This document shows positions 15,310 to 24,375 of a stretch of DNA of 64,000 bases, piece after piece. The notes under the pieces were generated by a model. That model saw only the letters and a program-made list of their open reading frames with translations. It searched no databases and was not told the origin of the DNA. Made by a program: the position numbers and the translations under genes. Numbering within the stretch: position 1 is the stretch's first letter; every line of letters begins with the position of its first letter. Source of the DNA: AC-43 sp963728855 (GTDB taxonomy: Bacteria; Actinomycetota; Actinomycetes; Mycobacteriales; Micromonosporaceae). The stretch covers positions 806,001 through 870,000 of the forward strand of contig CAVSLN010000007.1 of NCBI GenBank assembly GCA_963728855.1. Reading direction: 5' to 3'.

Positions 15310-15653
15310 CCCCCGGAGGTGTCCATGATCGGCCGTACCTCGACCCCGCCGAACGGCGCCGGGCAGAGCTTGCCGATGGCGAGCGCCTGGTCGAGGTCCT
15401 TGGCCTCGACCAGGTAGTACCCGCCGAGGGCCTCCTTGGTCTCCACGAACGGGCCGTCGGTGACGACGTCGCCCCGGATGGAGGTGGCGGTCGGGGTCGG
15501 CTGCAACGCGTTGCCGCCGAGCATCTGCCCGCCCAGCTCGACGATCTGCTGGGCGAACCGGCCGTGCGCCTCCATCGCCTGCTGCCAGACCTCGGGGGAA
15601 GGGTTCTCGTACGCGGACTCGTTCTCGTAGATCAGGATCAGGTACTCGGCCAT
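15306..15653 (-). CDS. DGPF (YCII-related) protein paired with ECF42
   Basis: A 115-residue YCII-like protein: YLILIYENESAYENPSPE at the start and VTDGPFVETKEALGGYYLVEA carrying the intact DGPFxETKE motif. It precedes and overlaps the ECF42 gene by four bases. In other actinobacteria ECF42 factors drive their neighbouring DGPF genes, so it is probably both partner and target. ATG 15653 follows AAGGAGA. Enzymatic activity of DGPF proteins is not established. Confidence 0.92.
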   Translation of the reverse strand: MAEYLILIYENESAYENPSPEVWQQAMEAHGRFAQQIVELGGQMLGGNALQPTPTATSIRGDVVTDGPFVETKEALGGYYLVEAKDLDQALAIGKLCPAPFGGVEVRPIMDTSGG

Positions 15654-15850
15654 GATGGTGCTTGTCTCCTTAGCGAGTGGTACTGCTCTGACACTCCTAC
15701 GTCGGGCGGGCGGGACCGGAATCGACAGCCCGACGATATTGCGGGAAAGCTCGTGCGGTGAGCGATCCGCGGCGGCTGGTCTTCAGCGGCTGGTCTTCTG
15801 GGCGCGCCGACCGGCCGGCGCAGCGCCCGGGGCTGCTACGGTCTCGGGCT

Positions 15851-16297
15851 ATGACGGACGTGCCGCCGGCGCCCCGCAAGCGCCGCACCGGGCGCAACCT
15901 CGTGGTCATCGCCGTGGTCGTGGCCGTGGTCTGCTGCGGCGGCGCGGCGGCCGCGGCGTACGCGTTCTACCGCGTGCTCGGCGACGCGGTCGGGCCGCCG
16001 CGCGCGGCCGCCGACACGTTCCTGTCCGACCTGGAGAAGGGCGACACGACCGGGGCGTACGGGCTGCTGTGCGGCACCGTGCGGGGGCACCTGAGCCAGG
16101 ACTCGTTCACCGCGTTCGTCGCCGCCCAGTCGCACCTGCGCAGCCACCGGATCGTGGGCACCTCGGTGTCCACGGTGAACGGTCAGGCCAGCGCGGTCGT
16201 CACCGCCGACCTGACCCGTGACAGCGGCTCCGGCAAGCACTCGATGACGCTGGTGAAGGAGAACGGGCAGTGGCGGGTGTGCGGCTCACCGTACTGA
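15851..16297 (+). CDS. Membrane-anchored protein with NTF2-like extracellular domain
   Basis: A 148-residue protein of unknown role. A basic N-terminus (KRRTGRNL) is followed by one hydrophobic segment, VVIAVVVAVVCCGGAAAAAYAF, residues 17-38. The extracytoplasmic part (AADTFLSDLEKGDTTGAYGLL ... SMTLVKENGQWRVCGSPY) has the layout of DUF4878/NTF2-like lumazine-binding folds in actinobacterial surface proteins. The ATG 15851 start has no obvious ribosome site. The recombinase gene follows one base after its stop. Confidence 0.75.
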   Translation: MTDVPPAPRKRRTGRNLVVIAVVVAVVCCGGAAAAAYAFYRVLGDAVGPPRAAADTFLSDLEKGDTTGAYGLLCGTVRGHLSQDSFTAFVAAQSHLRSHRIVGTSVSTVNGQASAVVTADLTRDSGSGKHSMTLVKENGQWRVCGSPY

Positions 16298-16298
16298 C

Positions 16299-17276
16299 AT
16301 GACAGACAACCGCCGCCTCGCTGGTCCGGCCCAAGTGCCGGCCCACGACCTCGCGCTGCGCGACACCAGCCTCGCCGGGTACACGGCGGCGTGGCTGTGG
16401 AGCTTCCGGGAGTCCGCGCACACCCGGTCGGCGTACCAGCGGGACGTGGTCCACTTCGCCGGCTGGTGCGCGGCACGGGACCTGGACGTGCTGCGGGTAC
16501 GGCGGGCGCACCTCGACGCGTACGCCGCCGCCCTGGCGGGCACCCCGAACCCGCGTACCGGCAAGCCCCTGGCCGCCGCGACGGTGGCCCGCAAGCTCGC
16601 CGCGCTGTCGTCCTGGTACGGCTACCTGCTCGACGCCGGGCTCGTCGCGCACAACCCGACGCTGCGGGTACGCCGGCCGCGGCTGGACCGCGACCACACC
16701 GCCACGGTCGGGCTGTCCGCCACCGAGGCGGCCGCGCTGCGCCGGGTCGCGGCCACCGACCCGGTGCTCGGCAACGGCTGCGCCGCCGTGCTGGCCGGGT
16801 TCCTCGTCGAGATCGGGGCGCGGGTGTCGGAGGTGTGCGCGGTGCAGGTGGGCGACCTCGGGTACGACAGCGGGCACCGTACGGTGCGGCTGCGCATGAA
16901 GGGCGGCAAGGCCCGGACCCGTGCCGTACCGCCGGGCCTGTCCGCCGAGCTGGAGTCCTATGTGGACGGGCGGACCGACGGGCCACTGTTCCGTACCGGC
17001 GACGGGCAGGCGCTGGACCGGCACGGCGTGTACCGATTCGTACGCCGGGCCGCGCGCGCCGCCGGCCTGCCGGCCGCCGACCGGATCACCCCGCACTCCT
17101 TCCGGCACGCGTGGGCCACGATCGCGCGGGAGCGGGGCGCGTCGCTGGAGGAGCGGCAGTACGCGCTGGGGCACGCCGACCCGCGTACCACCCAGCGCTA
17201 CGACCGGGCCCGGCGCAGCCTGGAGCGCGACCCGTCGTACCTCGTCGCCGCGGCGGTCGCCGACCCCGTCAGCTAG
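16299..17276 (+). CDS. Tyrosine recombinase (XerC/XerD-like integrase)
   Basis: Site-specific tyrosine recombinase of 325 residues. The N-terminal SAM-like core-binding domain spans about 25-120 (TRSAYQRDVVHFAGWCAARD). Catalytic residues are all visible: R175 (GARVSEV), K201/K204 (MKGGKAR), H266 and R269 (HSFRHAW), H292 (LGHADPRTTQRY) and nucleophile Y301. It could be a chromosomal resolvase paralogue or an integrase of a small element. I see no att repeats, excisionase or phage genes nearby, so a domesticated recombinase is more likely. It probably shares a transcript with the preceding membrane-protein gene. Confidence 0.9.
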   Translation: MTDNRRLAGPAQVPAHDLALRDTSLAGYTAAWLWSFRESAHTRSAYQRDVVHFAGWCAARDLDVLRVRRAHLDAYAAALAGTPNPRTGKPLAAATVARKLAALSSWYGYLLDAGLVAHNPTLRVRRPRLDRDHTATVGLSATEAAALRRVAATDPVLGNGCAAVLAGFLVEIGARVSEVCAVQVGDLGYDSGHRTVRLRMKGGKARTRAVPPGLSAELESYVDGRTDGPLFRTGDGQALDRHGVYRFVRRAARAAGLPAADRITPHSFRHAWATIARERGASLEERQYALGHADPRTTQRYDRARRSLERDPSYLVAAAVADPVS

Positions 17277-17284
17277 CGGACTGC

Positions 17285-18616
17285 CTACAGAACACGTGGC
17301 GGGGTGTTGCCGGCCGCGATGATCGCCCGGCGTACCGGCACCGCGAGCAGCGCCACGAAGCCGATGACGAAGAACGCCAGCAGCGAGATGATCGCCACCC
17401 GGTACGTGTGGGTGACCTGGTAGGCCAGCCCGAACAGCAGCGGCCCCAGCCAGCTGGTCCCGTCGGAGGAGATCTCGTACAGGCCGAAGTACGCCGCCTC
17501 CCGCCCGGCCGGGATCAGCTGGCTGAACAGCGAGCGGCTCAGCGCCTGGCTGCCGCCCAGCACGATGCCGATCAGGCAGCCGAGCAGGATGAACGGGACC
17601 GGCCGGCCGGCTGGCAGGACGAACGCGATGCCCAGCGCCACGGTCCAGACCACCAGGCTGGCCAGGACGGTCTTCCATGCCCCGTACCGCGGCGCGAGCC
17701 GGCCCATCGCCCACGCGCCGGCGAAGGCCAGGAACTGCACGAGCAGGATGGTCTCCACCTGGACGGACTGCGGCAGCCCCAGCTCCTTGTCGGCGTACAC
17801 GCTGGCCAGCGTGATCACCGTCTGGATGCCGTCGTTGTAGACCAGGTACGCGACGAGGAAGAACAGCGTCAGCGGGAACGCCTTCAGGCCGGCGAGGGTG
17901 TGGCCGAGCTGGCGGAACCCGTCGGTGAGCACCGAGCCGCGGTGCTCGCCGGCGACGGCGGGCCGGTTGCGCAGCCGTACCAGCGGGATGGTGGTGAACG
18001 CCGCCCACCAGACACCCGCCGACACGATCGACCACCGGGCCACCTCGGCCTTGTGCGCGTCGCCGAAGAACTGCACCGCCACCACGTTGAGCGCGAGCAG
18101 CAGCCCACCGCCGATGTAGCCGGTCGCCCAGCCGACGCTGGACACCCGGTCGCGGTCGTCGGGGCCGGCGATCTGCGGCAGGAACGAGTTGTAGACCACG
18201 TTGGCGGCGCCGAAGCTGACGTTCGCGACGAGGAACAGGGCGGCGCCGAGCAGGTAACGGCTGCCGGTGAGGAAGACCAGCCCGACGGTGGCGCCGGCGC
18301 CGAGGTAGGCGAACAGCGCGAGCAGCTGCTTCTTGCGGTGGGTACGGTCGGCCACCGCGCCGACGACCGGCAGCACGAAGACGGTCAGCAGGACCGACAG
18401 CGAGACGGTGTACGCGAACAGGGAGCCGGCCGCCACCGAGATCCCCAGCGGGTGCACCAGTCCCTCGCGGTCGGCCGCCTTGTCGGCGACCGAGCCGAGG
18501 TACGGGCCGAGGAACACGGTCACGACGGTCGTCGAGAACGCCGAGTTGGCCCAGTCGTAGAAGTACCAGCCGACCCGCTCGCCGCGGGTGGACCGTTCGG
18601 TGGCCAGGGCGGTCAT
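17285..18616 (-). CDS. MFS transporter, UMF1/Atg22-like
   Basis: Integral membrane transporter of 443 residues with about twelve hydrophobic segments. The start ERVGWYFYDWANSAFSTTVVTVFLGPYL is the signature of the UMF1/Atg22-like branch of the major facilitator superfamily. Central GNAVADRT-like loop RTHRKKQL and GGSQALSRSLFSQLIPAGREAAYFGLYE also match. Substrates in bacteria are not established. It is convergent with the recombinase (8 bases apart) and precedes the GDPD gene on the same strand with a 16-base gap to its start. Confidence 0.88.
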   Translation of the reverse strand: MTALATERSTRGERVGWYFYDWANSAFSTTVVTVFLGPYLGSVADKAADREGLVHPLGISVAAGSLFAYTVSLSVLLTVFVLPVVGAVADRTHRKKQLLALFAYLGAGATVGLVFLTGSRYLLGAALFLVANVSFGAANVVYNSFLPQIAGPDDRDRVSSVGWATGYIGGGLLLALNVVAVQFFGDAHKAEVARWSIVSAGVWWAAFTTIPLVRLRNRPAVAGEHRGSVLTDGFRQLGHTLAGLKAFPLTLFFLVAYLVYNDGIQTVITLASVYADKELGLPQSVQVETILLVQFLAFAGAWAMGRLAPRYGAWKTVLASLVVWTVALGIAFVLPAGRPVPFILLGCLIGIVLGGSQALSRSLFSQLIPAGREAAYFGLYEISSDGTSWLGPLLFGLAYQVTHTYRVAIISLLAFFVIGFVALLAVPVRRAIIAAGNTPPRVL

Positions 18617-18632
18617 CGGCGTCCTTACGGGT

Positions 18633-19420
18633 TCAGGCGGGCCACAGGCCCCGCTCGGTGTAGACGTCCCGCAGCACGTCGATGCGATCGGTCATGATGC
18701 CATCCACACCGAGGTCCAGTAGCTCGTGCATCTGGGCGGGTACGTCGATCGTCCAGACATGCACCTGCAGGCCGAGCCGGTGGGCGTAGCGGACGAAGCG
18801 CTCGTCGACCACCCGTACCGGGCCCTGGCGTGGGGGTACCTGCGCCGCGGCCACCCGGGCGGCCATCCGTCCGGCGCCGTAGCCGGTACGGGAGGCGGCC
18901 CACAGCCGGGCCACGCCCCGCGAGCCGAGCGAGGTGGCGAGGTCCGGCCCGAACGCGGCGCGCATCCGGGCGGTACGGGCGTCGGAGAACGAGGCCAGCA
19001 GCACCCGGTCGAGGGTCCCGGTACGGCGTACCACCTCGAGGGTCGGGTCCACGCCCGTGTCGTCCTTCACATCGATGTTGAAGCGCACCTGCGGCCACGC
19101 GGTGAGCACGTCGTCGAGCCGGGGGATGACCGGCTCCCCGCCGACCCGGATGCTGTGCAGGTCAGCCCAGCGCAGCTGCCGTACCCGCTCCGGCCGGCCC
19201 AGGATCCGTTCGAGGTTGTGGTCGTGGAACACCACCGCGACCCCGTCGGCGGTGGCGTGCATGTCGGTCTCCACGTACCGGTACCCCAGGTCCACGGCCC
19301 GTCCGAACGCCGCCACGGTGTTTTCCACCCCGGCGTCCCGGGCCCGCCGCCCGCGCCGCCCCGGTGCGCGAACGCGAGCGGGGTCGGCGCGTCGAGGTAG
19401 GCGTACCGGCCATCGATCAC
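18633..19420 (-). CDS. Glycerophosphodiester phosphodiesterase, one frameshift
   Basis: GDPD enzyme that hydrolyses glycerophosphodiesters to glycerol 3-phosphate and an alcohol. The N-terminus LAFAHRGGAGGG (catalytic His-Arg) is in one frame and the rest, VENTVAAFGRAVDLGYRYVETDMHATADG and VVFHDHNLERI, is in another. The frames meet near 19335-19345, where adding one G to a GGG run would restore a 262-residue protein. Later NIDVKDD and VWTIDVPAQMHELLDLGVDGIMTDRID are intact. Either a sequencing indel or a recent mutation; I favour the former. It precedes the MFS gene, so might act with it in phospholipid turnover. Confidence 0.8.
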
Positions 19421-19474
19421 GACCGGGAGTATGCATGGTGCAGGCGTCTGCCGGATAGCCGTCAGGCTCAACGG

Positions 19475-19532
19475 CGTTGGCCGTGCTCGCCTCGTCACCG
19501 AACGGCGCAGCCGCGTTGGCCGCGCTCGCCTC
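19475..19532. repeat. Two copies of a 19-bp dispersed repeat, 39 bp apart
   Basis: CGTTGGCYGYGCTCGCCTC occurs at 19475-19493 and 19514-19532 and a third time at 54261-54279, always outside genes. It lies in the gap between the GDPD and Hsp70 genes. Confidence 0.65.
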
Positions 19533-19637
19533 GCCCAAGGACGGCCGCGGCTGCGTGCGGCGGGACCCGCGTCCGGCGGGAGCTGCCTGCGGCGTTCCGG
19601 TGGGCGTCGTAGCCATGCCGCACAGTAGGGTGACGCC

Positions 19638-21215
19638 ATGCGCGTGCTCGGCATCGACTTCGGCACCTCCAACACCGTGTCCATGCTGCGGATGCCCGAC
19701 GGGCGGCTGCGGCCGCTGCTGTTTGACGGCGCGCCGCTGATGCCGACCGCGGTGTACCTGACGCCCGAGGGACAGATGCTGGTCGGCCGGGACGCCGAGC
19801 GGCACGCGCGGGTCGACCCGAGCCGGTTCGAGCCCAACCCGAAGCGGCGCATCGACGACGGCGTGGTCCTGCTGGGCGGGGCCGAGCTGCCCGTACCGCG
19901 GGTGTTCGCGGCGGTCATGGAGCAGGTGGCCACGGAGGCGCGCCGGCAGCTGGGTGGCACCCCGGAGCAGGTCCGGCTGACCCATCCGGCCCAGTGGGGC
20001 GAGCAGCGGCGACGGCTGCTGTCGGAGGCGGCCCGGCAGGCCGGGCTGGGCAACCCGCAGCTGATCGCCGAGCCGGTGGCGGCCGCGTCGTACTTCACCG
20101 CGATCCTGCGCGCCGCCGTGCCGGTGGGCCGCGCGCTGGCCATCTACGACCTGGGCGGCGGTACGTTCGACGCCACCGTGGTACGCCGTACCCCGGCCGG
20201 GTTCCAGGTGCTGTCCGAGGAGGGCCTGGCCGACGTCGGCGGGCTGGACTTCGACCACGCCATCGTGGAGTTCCTCGGCCGCAGCTACTCGACCAGCCAC
20301 CCCGACCAGTGGGCGGCGCTGGTGAACCCCAGCGACGGCAACGCCCGCCGGCACCGCCGGATGCTCTACGAGGACGTACGGGCGGCCAAGGAGATGCTCT
20401 CGCGCGTGTCCAGCGCCGACATCCACCTGCCGGTGCTGGAGGTCGACGCGCACGTGACCCGGGAGGAGCTGGAGTCGCTGATCCGGCCGTACCTGGAGCG
20501 TACGGTCACCTGCCTGGCCCGGACGATCGCCGGCGCCGGCCTCGCGCCCAAGGACCTGGTGGGCATCTTCCTCGTCGGTGGCTCCAGCCGGATCCCGCTC
20601 GCCGCGCACCTGATCCACACCGAGCTGCTGGTGGCCCCGACGACGCTGGAGCAGCCGGAGACCGTGGTCGTCGAAGGGGCACTGTGCATCGGCGCCCCGA
20701 ACCCGCCGGTACGGCCGCCGATGCCGCAGCAGCCGCCGCCGCGCCCGGCCGTACAGCAGCCGCCCCGGCCACCGGCGCCGGTACCGCAGCCGCCCCGGTA
20801 CCCGCAGCAGCCGCCCGCCCCGGTACGCCCGGCACCCGCTCCGGCCCCGGCGGTCAACCGGGCGCCGGCGCCGGTACCGCAGCCGCCGGTGAACCGGCCG
20901 GCGCCGATCCCTCAGCAGGCGCCGATGCCGCAGCCCGCCATGCCCCAGTCGCCCCCGGCACCGCCGCGGCCGGTGAGCACTCCGCCCGCGCCGCAGCCGG
21001 CCGTACCGACCCGGCCGGCGCCGCAGCCGCCGCGGATGGTGCCGCCGGCCGGGCCGCTGCCCACGCCGGTACCGCAGCGCCCGCCGATGCCCGTGGCGCA
21101 GCGGGCGCAGAACGGGCGTCGCTGGTACCAGGAGCCGGCCGTGGTCGGCACGATCGTGGTGCTGGTCCTGGTGGTGGTGCTGTTCGTCGTGCTCCTGGTG
21201 CTCGCGGCCGGCTGA
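19638..21215 (+). CDS. Membrane-anchored Hsp70-family ATPase without substrate-binding domain
   Basis: A 525-residue DnaK-like protein. The ATPase domain (residues 1-350) has phosphate-1 DFGTSNTV at 7-14, the YDLGGGTFD loop at 170-178 and the adenosine motif GGSSRIP at 314-320. No peptide-binding beta domain follows; instead about 130 residues of Pro/Ala/Gln repeats lead to a single C-terminal membrane segment (TIVVLVLVVVLFVVLLVL). So it is a tail-anchored Hsp70 ATPase. ATG 19638 follows AGGGTGA. It is convergent with an operon encoding two dynamin-like GTPases and a GrpE-like protein, likely its functional partners. Canonical DnaK is ruled out by the domain loss. Confidence 0.88.
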   Translation: MRVLGIDFGTSNTVSMLRMPDGRLRPLLFDGAPLMPTAVYLTPEGQMLVGRDAERHARVDPSRFEPNPKRRIDDGVVLLGGAELPVPRVFAAVMEQVATEARRQLGGTPEQVRLTHPAQWGEQRRRLLSEAARQAGLGNPQLIAEPVAAASYFTAILRAAVPVGRALAIYDLGGGTFDATVVRRTPAGFQVLSEEGLADVGGLDFDHAIVEFLGRSYSTSHPDQWAALVNPSDGNARRHRRMLYEDVRAAKEMLSRVSSADIHLPVLEVDAHVTREELESLIRPYLERTVTCLARTIAGAGLAPKDLVGIFLVGGSSRIPLAAHLIHTELLVAPTTLEQPETVVVEGALCIGAPNPPVRPPMPQQPPPRPAVQQPPRPPAPVPQPPRYPQQPPAPVRPAPAPAPAVNRAPAPVPQPPVNRPAPIPQQAPMPQPAMPQSPPAPPRPVSTPPAPQPAVPTRPAPQPPRMVPPAGPLPTPVPQRPPMPVAQRAQNGRRWYQEPAVVGTIVVLVLVVVLFVVLLVLAAG

Positions 21216-21260
21216 GCGTCGTGGGCCGGCACTTGGGCCGGACCAGGTAGGCGGCTCTTG

Positions 21261-21962
21261 TCAGTTGCCGAACGGGCCCCACCAGCGGGCCAGTGAGCTG
21301 GTCGCCGGATCGTCCGAGCCGAGCAGGTGCTGCCAGGGGTCCACGCCGGCGGGCGCCGGGTCGATGCCGGCGTAGGCGAGCAGGTCGCCGGCCGGGGCGC
21401 CGCCGTACGAGGCGACCGCGGCCGGGTCGGCGCCGTGGTCCAGCCCGGGGTCGCCGAGGGTGTCCGGATCGGCCCACGGGTACCCGTCCGACGGGTCGGG
21501 CCGGTGGTCGAGGTCCAGCGGCGGCGGGAAGTCCCCGTCGTGCAGGTCGTGGTGCTCGGCCGGCAGGTCGGGGTCGGCGCCGACCAGGTGCCCGTGGTGC
21601 GCTGTGTCGTGGTCGGTGTCGTGGCTGATGTCGGTGTCGTGCGGGTCGTCGCCGGTCAGGTCGTGGGTACCGGCGTCGAGGCCGCCGTCATGCTCAAGAC
21701 CGCCGTCATGCTCAAGGGCGCCCTCGTTGACCAGGTCCGGCGCCGGGGACAGGTGGTGGCCGAGGTGGTCCTGGCTGAGGTCGTCGTGGCCGAGGTCAGG
21801 CTGCCCGTGGTCGTCGAGGTCGTCGTACCCGCCCAGGTGGTCGTGGCCGGACAGGTGGTCGTGGCCGCCCGGGTCCCCGAGGTGGCGGTCGAGGTCGGCG
21901 GTGTCGGCGTCGCCGAGGCCGTGCTCGTCCTCGGGCCACTGTTCCCAGTCGTGGTGGTCCAT
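21261..21962 (-). CDS. His/Asp-rich repetitive protein of the dynamin operon
   Basis: A 233-residue, strongly acidic protein with dozens of His and Asp residues in loose repeats (GHDHLSGHDHLGG, DTDISHDTDHDTAHHGH, LEHDGGLEHDGG). No enzymatic motif, signal peptide or membrane segment. The composition suggests divalent metal binding (Ca, Zn or Ni) and disorder. The C-terminal 60 residues are less repetitive (GDLLAYAGIDPAPAGVDPWQHLLG ... ARWWGPFGN) and may be an interaction module. It starts two bases after the dynamin 2 stop, so it is the last gene of the operon. By position it may be analogous to mycobacterial IniB, but I see no sequence match. Confidence 0.78.
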   Translation of the reverse strand: MDHHDWEQWPEDEHGLGDADTADLDRHLGDPGGHDHLSGHDHLGGYDDLDDHGQPDLGHDDLSQDHLGHHLSPAPDLVNEGALEHDGGLEHDGGLDAGTHDLTGDDPHDTDISHDTDHDTAHHGHLVGADPDLPAEHHDLHDGDFPPPLDLDHRPDPSDGYPWADPDTLGDPGLDHGADPAAVASYGGAPAGDLLAYAGIDPAPAGVDPWQHLLGSDDPATSSLARWWGPFGN

Positions 21963-21964
21963 CG

Positions 21965-23873
21965 TTAGTCCCCCGCCGTGTCGCCGGGTGCGGCCGGTGC
22001 GAGCTGACGTACCCGTACCAGGATCTCGTCAATCGCCTTGACGCGAGCCCGCAGCGCCTCCCGCTCCTGGGTCAGCGCGGCCTTGCGCTTGGTCCGGTTG
22101 GCCTTGTCGTCGGCCATCGCCTTGTCGATCTCGGCGATATGCGCGTCGAGCTGCTGCAGCCGCCGCTCGATCGCGTCGTCCAGGGCCAGGGTCAGCGCGT
22201 ACTGCAGGTCGTTGAAGCGGTGCATCACCTCGTCGCTCAGCGCGGCGCGCGCCTCCCCGAGCACCTCCCGCAGCCAGCTGCGCTGCTGCTGCCGGTCGGT
22301 CATCGCCTTGCGCTTCCAGATCATGAACGCGCCGGCGGCCAGGCCCAGGCCGATGCCGACCCCGGGGAAGATCAGCCCGGCCCCGGCAAAGCTGGCCAGG
22401 CCGAGCGCTGAGGCGCCGGCCGCCGCGCCGCTCGCCCCGTACCGGCCGGCCATCATGGCCATACCGGCGGAGGACATCATGACGATCGCGCCGTCCCCGC
22501 CGGGGCGGTCCGGCCTGGCCTTGCTGGCCAGCGCGTGGCGCAGCCGGGCGTTGAGCCGCCGCAGGATGTGCTGCAGCTCGTGCGGGGCGAACACCTGAGC
22601 CAGTACCCGCTCGCCGACCTGCCGGAAGCGCCACTCCAGGTCCTGCGACAGCCGGATCGACAGCGCGTGCAGCGCCCGGTCCACCTCGGCCGGCATCGAC
22701 TTGAGGTCGCCGCCGGATGCCTTGTCGATCCGGGCGGTGAAGTCGTCCTGCAGCTGCGTGACGTAGTGCCGCAGCCGGGTGGTGGCCTCGACCCGGGCCC
22801 GCTGGGTCTCGTTGTTGAGCGCCAGCGACCACTGCCGCGACTCGGTACGCTTGCGGGCCGCCAGCTTCGTCCGCTCCGCCTTGGCCCGCTCCACGTCGCT
22901 CGGGTCGGGGTCGGCGGCGGTGATCCGGTCGCCGATCTCCTGGTCCATCCGGACGATCTCGCTGCGCAGCGCCCGCAGCACGTTGGCCTGCTGCAGGATG
23001 TGCCCGCGGCCGGCCAGTTCGATCAGCGCGTGCTGCAGCTCGCCGACGCGCGACTCGCGGATCAGCTCGGTCGTCGCCGGGCCGGACAGCGTCATGGCCA
23101 TCTCGGCCAGCCGCGCCGACACCGGGAACCACGGCGCCGAGGCGAACCGGGGGGCGTAGCGACTGCAGCTGGTTGCGGTTGTCGCCGAGGATGGTGCGCC
23201 AGCCGGGGTACGCGTCGACCTTGGTCAGCGCGAACACCACGAAGTTGACCCGCTTGCTGGCCTCGATGAGGAAGTTCAGCTCCGGCTGGGAGAACGGCGA
23301 GGACGCGTCGACCACGAACAGCAGCGCGGTGGAGCGCTCGACCGCGTCCAGCGCGATCTCCGCGTGCAGCGAGTCCAGCCCACCGACGCCCGGGGTGTCG
23401 ATGAGGGTCAGGTACTGCAGCAGGGGCGCGGAGTGCAGCACCTCGATGCGTCGCGGCGGGCGGATCCCGTCGGGCAGCCGGCCCAGCATGGTGCCCCAGT
23501 CGCGCAGGTCGCCCAGGGACAGCGGTACGGGCGTCTCGTGCCCCGGTACGTGCGCCCGCGCGCCGTGCGACGGGCTGTGGCTGAACTCCAGGTACGAGGC
23601 GGTGGCCACGGCCGCGTCGACCGGTGACAGGTTCGGTACCCCGATCAGCGCGTTGACCAGTGAGCTCTTCCCGCGCTTGGTCTCCCCGACCACCGCGAAC
23701 GAGGGCCGGGTGATCTCCCGCCGGCGCAGCCCGTCGATGTCGGCGGCCGCGTCGGGGTCGACCTTGCGCAGGAAGGCCAGCGCCGCGTCGGCACCGTTCT
23801 TGGTCAGCTTGAGCGCCGCCGCGTCCCGGCTGGCTTCCTTGTCGGCGTCCTTGGCCGAGTCGGTGGTGGTCAT
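21965..23873 (-). CDS. Dynamin-like GTPase 2, one frameshift
   Basis: Large GTPase of the bacterial dynamin family. G1 is GETKRGKS (63-70), G3 DTPG (159-162), G4 TKVD (217-220). At about 23160 the frame shifts by one base; downstream YAPRFASAPWFPVSARLAEMA continues the GTPase end in the new frame. Removing one base gives 635 residues, a normal length. The C-terminal half is helical with long coiled coils and a Gly/Ala-rich hydrophobic paddle (SALGLASFAGAGLIFPGVGIGLGLAAGAF) that could insert in membrane. ATG 23873 overlaps the GrpE-like stop. It pairs with dynamin 1, as DynA/DynB and IniA/IniC do. Confidence 0.87.
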
Positions 23874-24367
23874 CGGGCCCTCCGCTGGTAGACGGTGACC
23901 ACGGGCGGGCGCAGCAGGACACCGCGGTCGGCGTACCCGGGCGCTTCCACCGCCGCGATCGTACCCACCAGCTTGTCGTCGCCGGTGGGCAGCGCACCGC
24001 CGGCCTCGTGGTGGCTGGGGTCGAACCGTTGGCCGGTGGGGACCACGGCGCTCACGCCGACCTGTGCCAGCGTCTGGTCCAGCCGGGTCGCCAGGGCCGT
24101 ACTGGTCACCCGGTCACGCAGGTAGATGCAGGTCTGCACGAGGCTGGCGCGGTCCGGGTCGAGCCCGGCCGGGCTGGTGGGTACCGCCGCGGCGGGCGCG
24201 CCGGCGGGTACCAGCGCGAGCAGTGGCGCAGCCGTGGCCAGCGCACCGGCCAGCGCGACCAGCCCGAGCAGCGGCCGGCCGCTGGCCAGGTCGGCGGCGA
24301 TACCCGTGAGCACGGCGAGGATCGCGGCGAACCCGGCCGCCAGCAGCCGGCTGTGCCGAGATGACAT
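23870..24367 (-). CDS. Membrane-anchored GrpE-like protein
   Basis: A 165-residue protein. Residues 8-50 hold two hydrophobic segments (LLAAGFAAILAVLTGIAADLA and LLGLVALAGALATAAPLLALV). The C-terminal domain reads GQRFDPSHHEAGGALPT then LVGTIAAVEAPGYADRGVLLRPPVVTVYQ, which follows the GrpE beta-domain pattern (GxxFDPxxHEA...GYxxxxxxLRPAxVxV). The long GrpE N-terminal helix is short. A nucleotide-exchange role for the nearby anchored Hsp70 is the natural inference. It lies between two dynamin genes, eight bases after dynamin 1 with AGGAG, and overlaps dynamin 2 by four bases. Confidence 0.72.
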   Translation of the reverse strand: MSSRHSRLLAAGFAAILAVLTGIAADLASGRPLLGLVALAGALATAAPLLALVPAGAPAAAVPTSPAGLDPDRASLVQTCIYLRDRVTSTALATRLDQTLAQVGVSAVVPTGQRFDPSHHEAGGALPTGDDKLVGTIAAVEAPGYADRGVLLRPPVVTVYQRRAR

Positions 24368-24375
24368 GTCAGCTC

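Noticed and set aside
16299..17276. Tyrosine recombinase as evidence for an integrated element
   Set aside because: No att repeats, tRNA target, excisionase, replication or phage genes around it.
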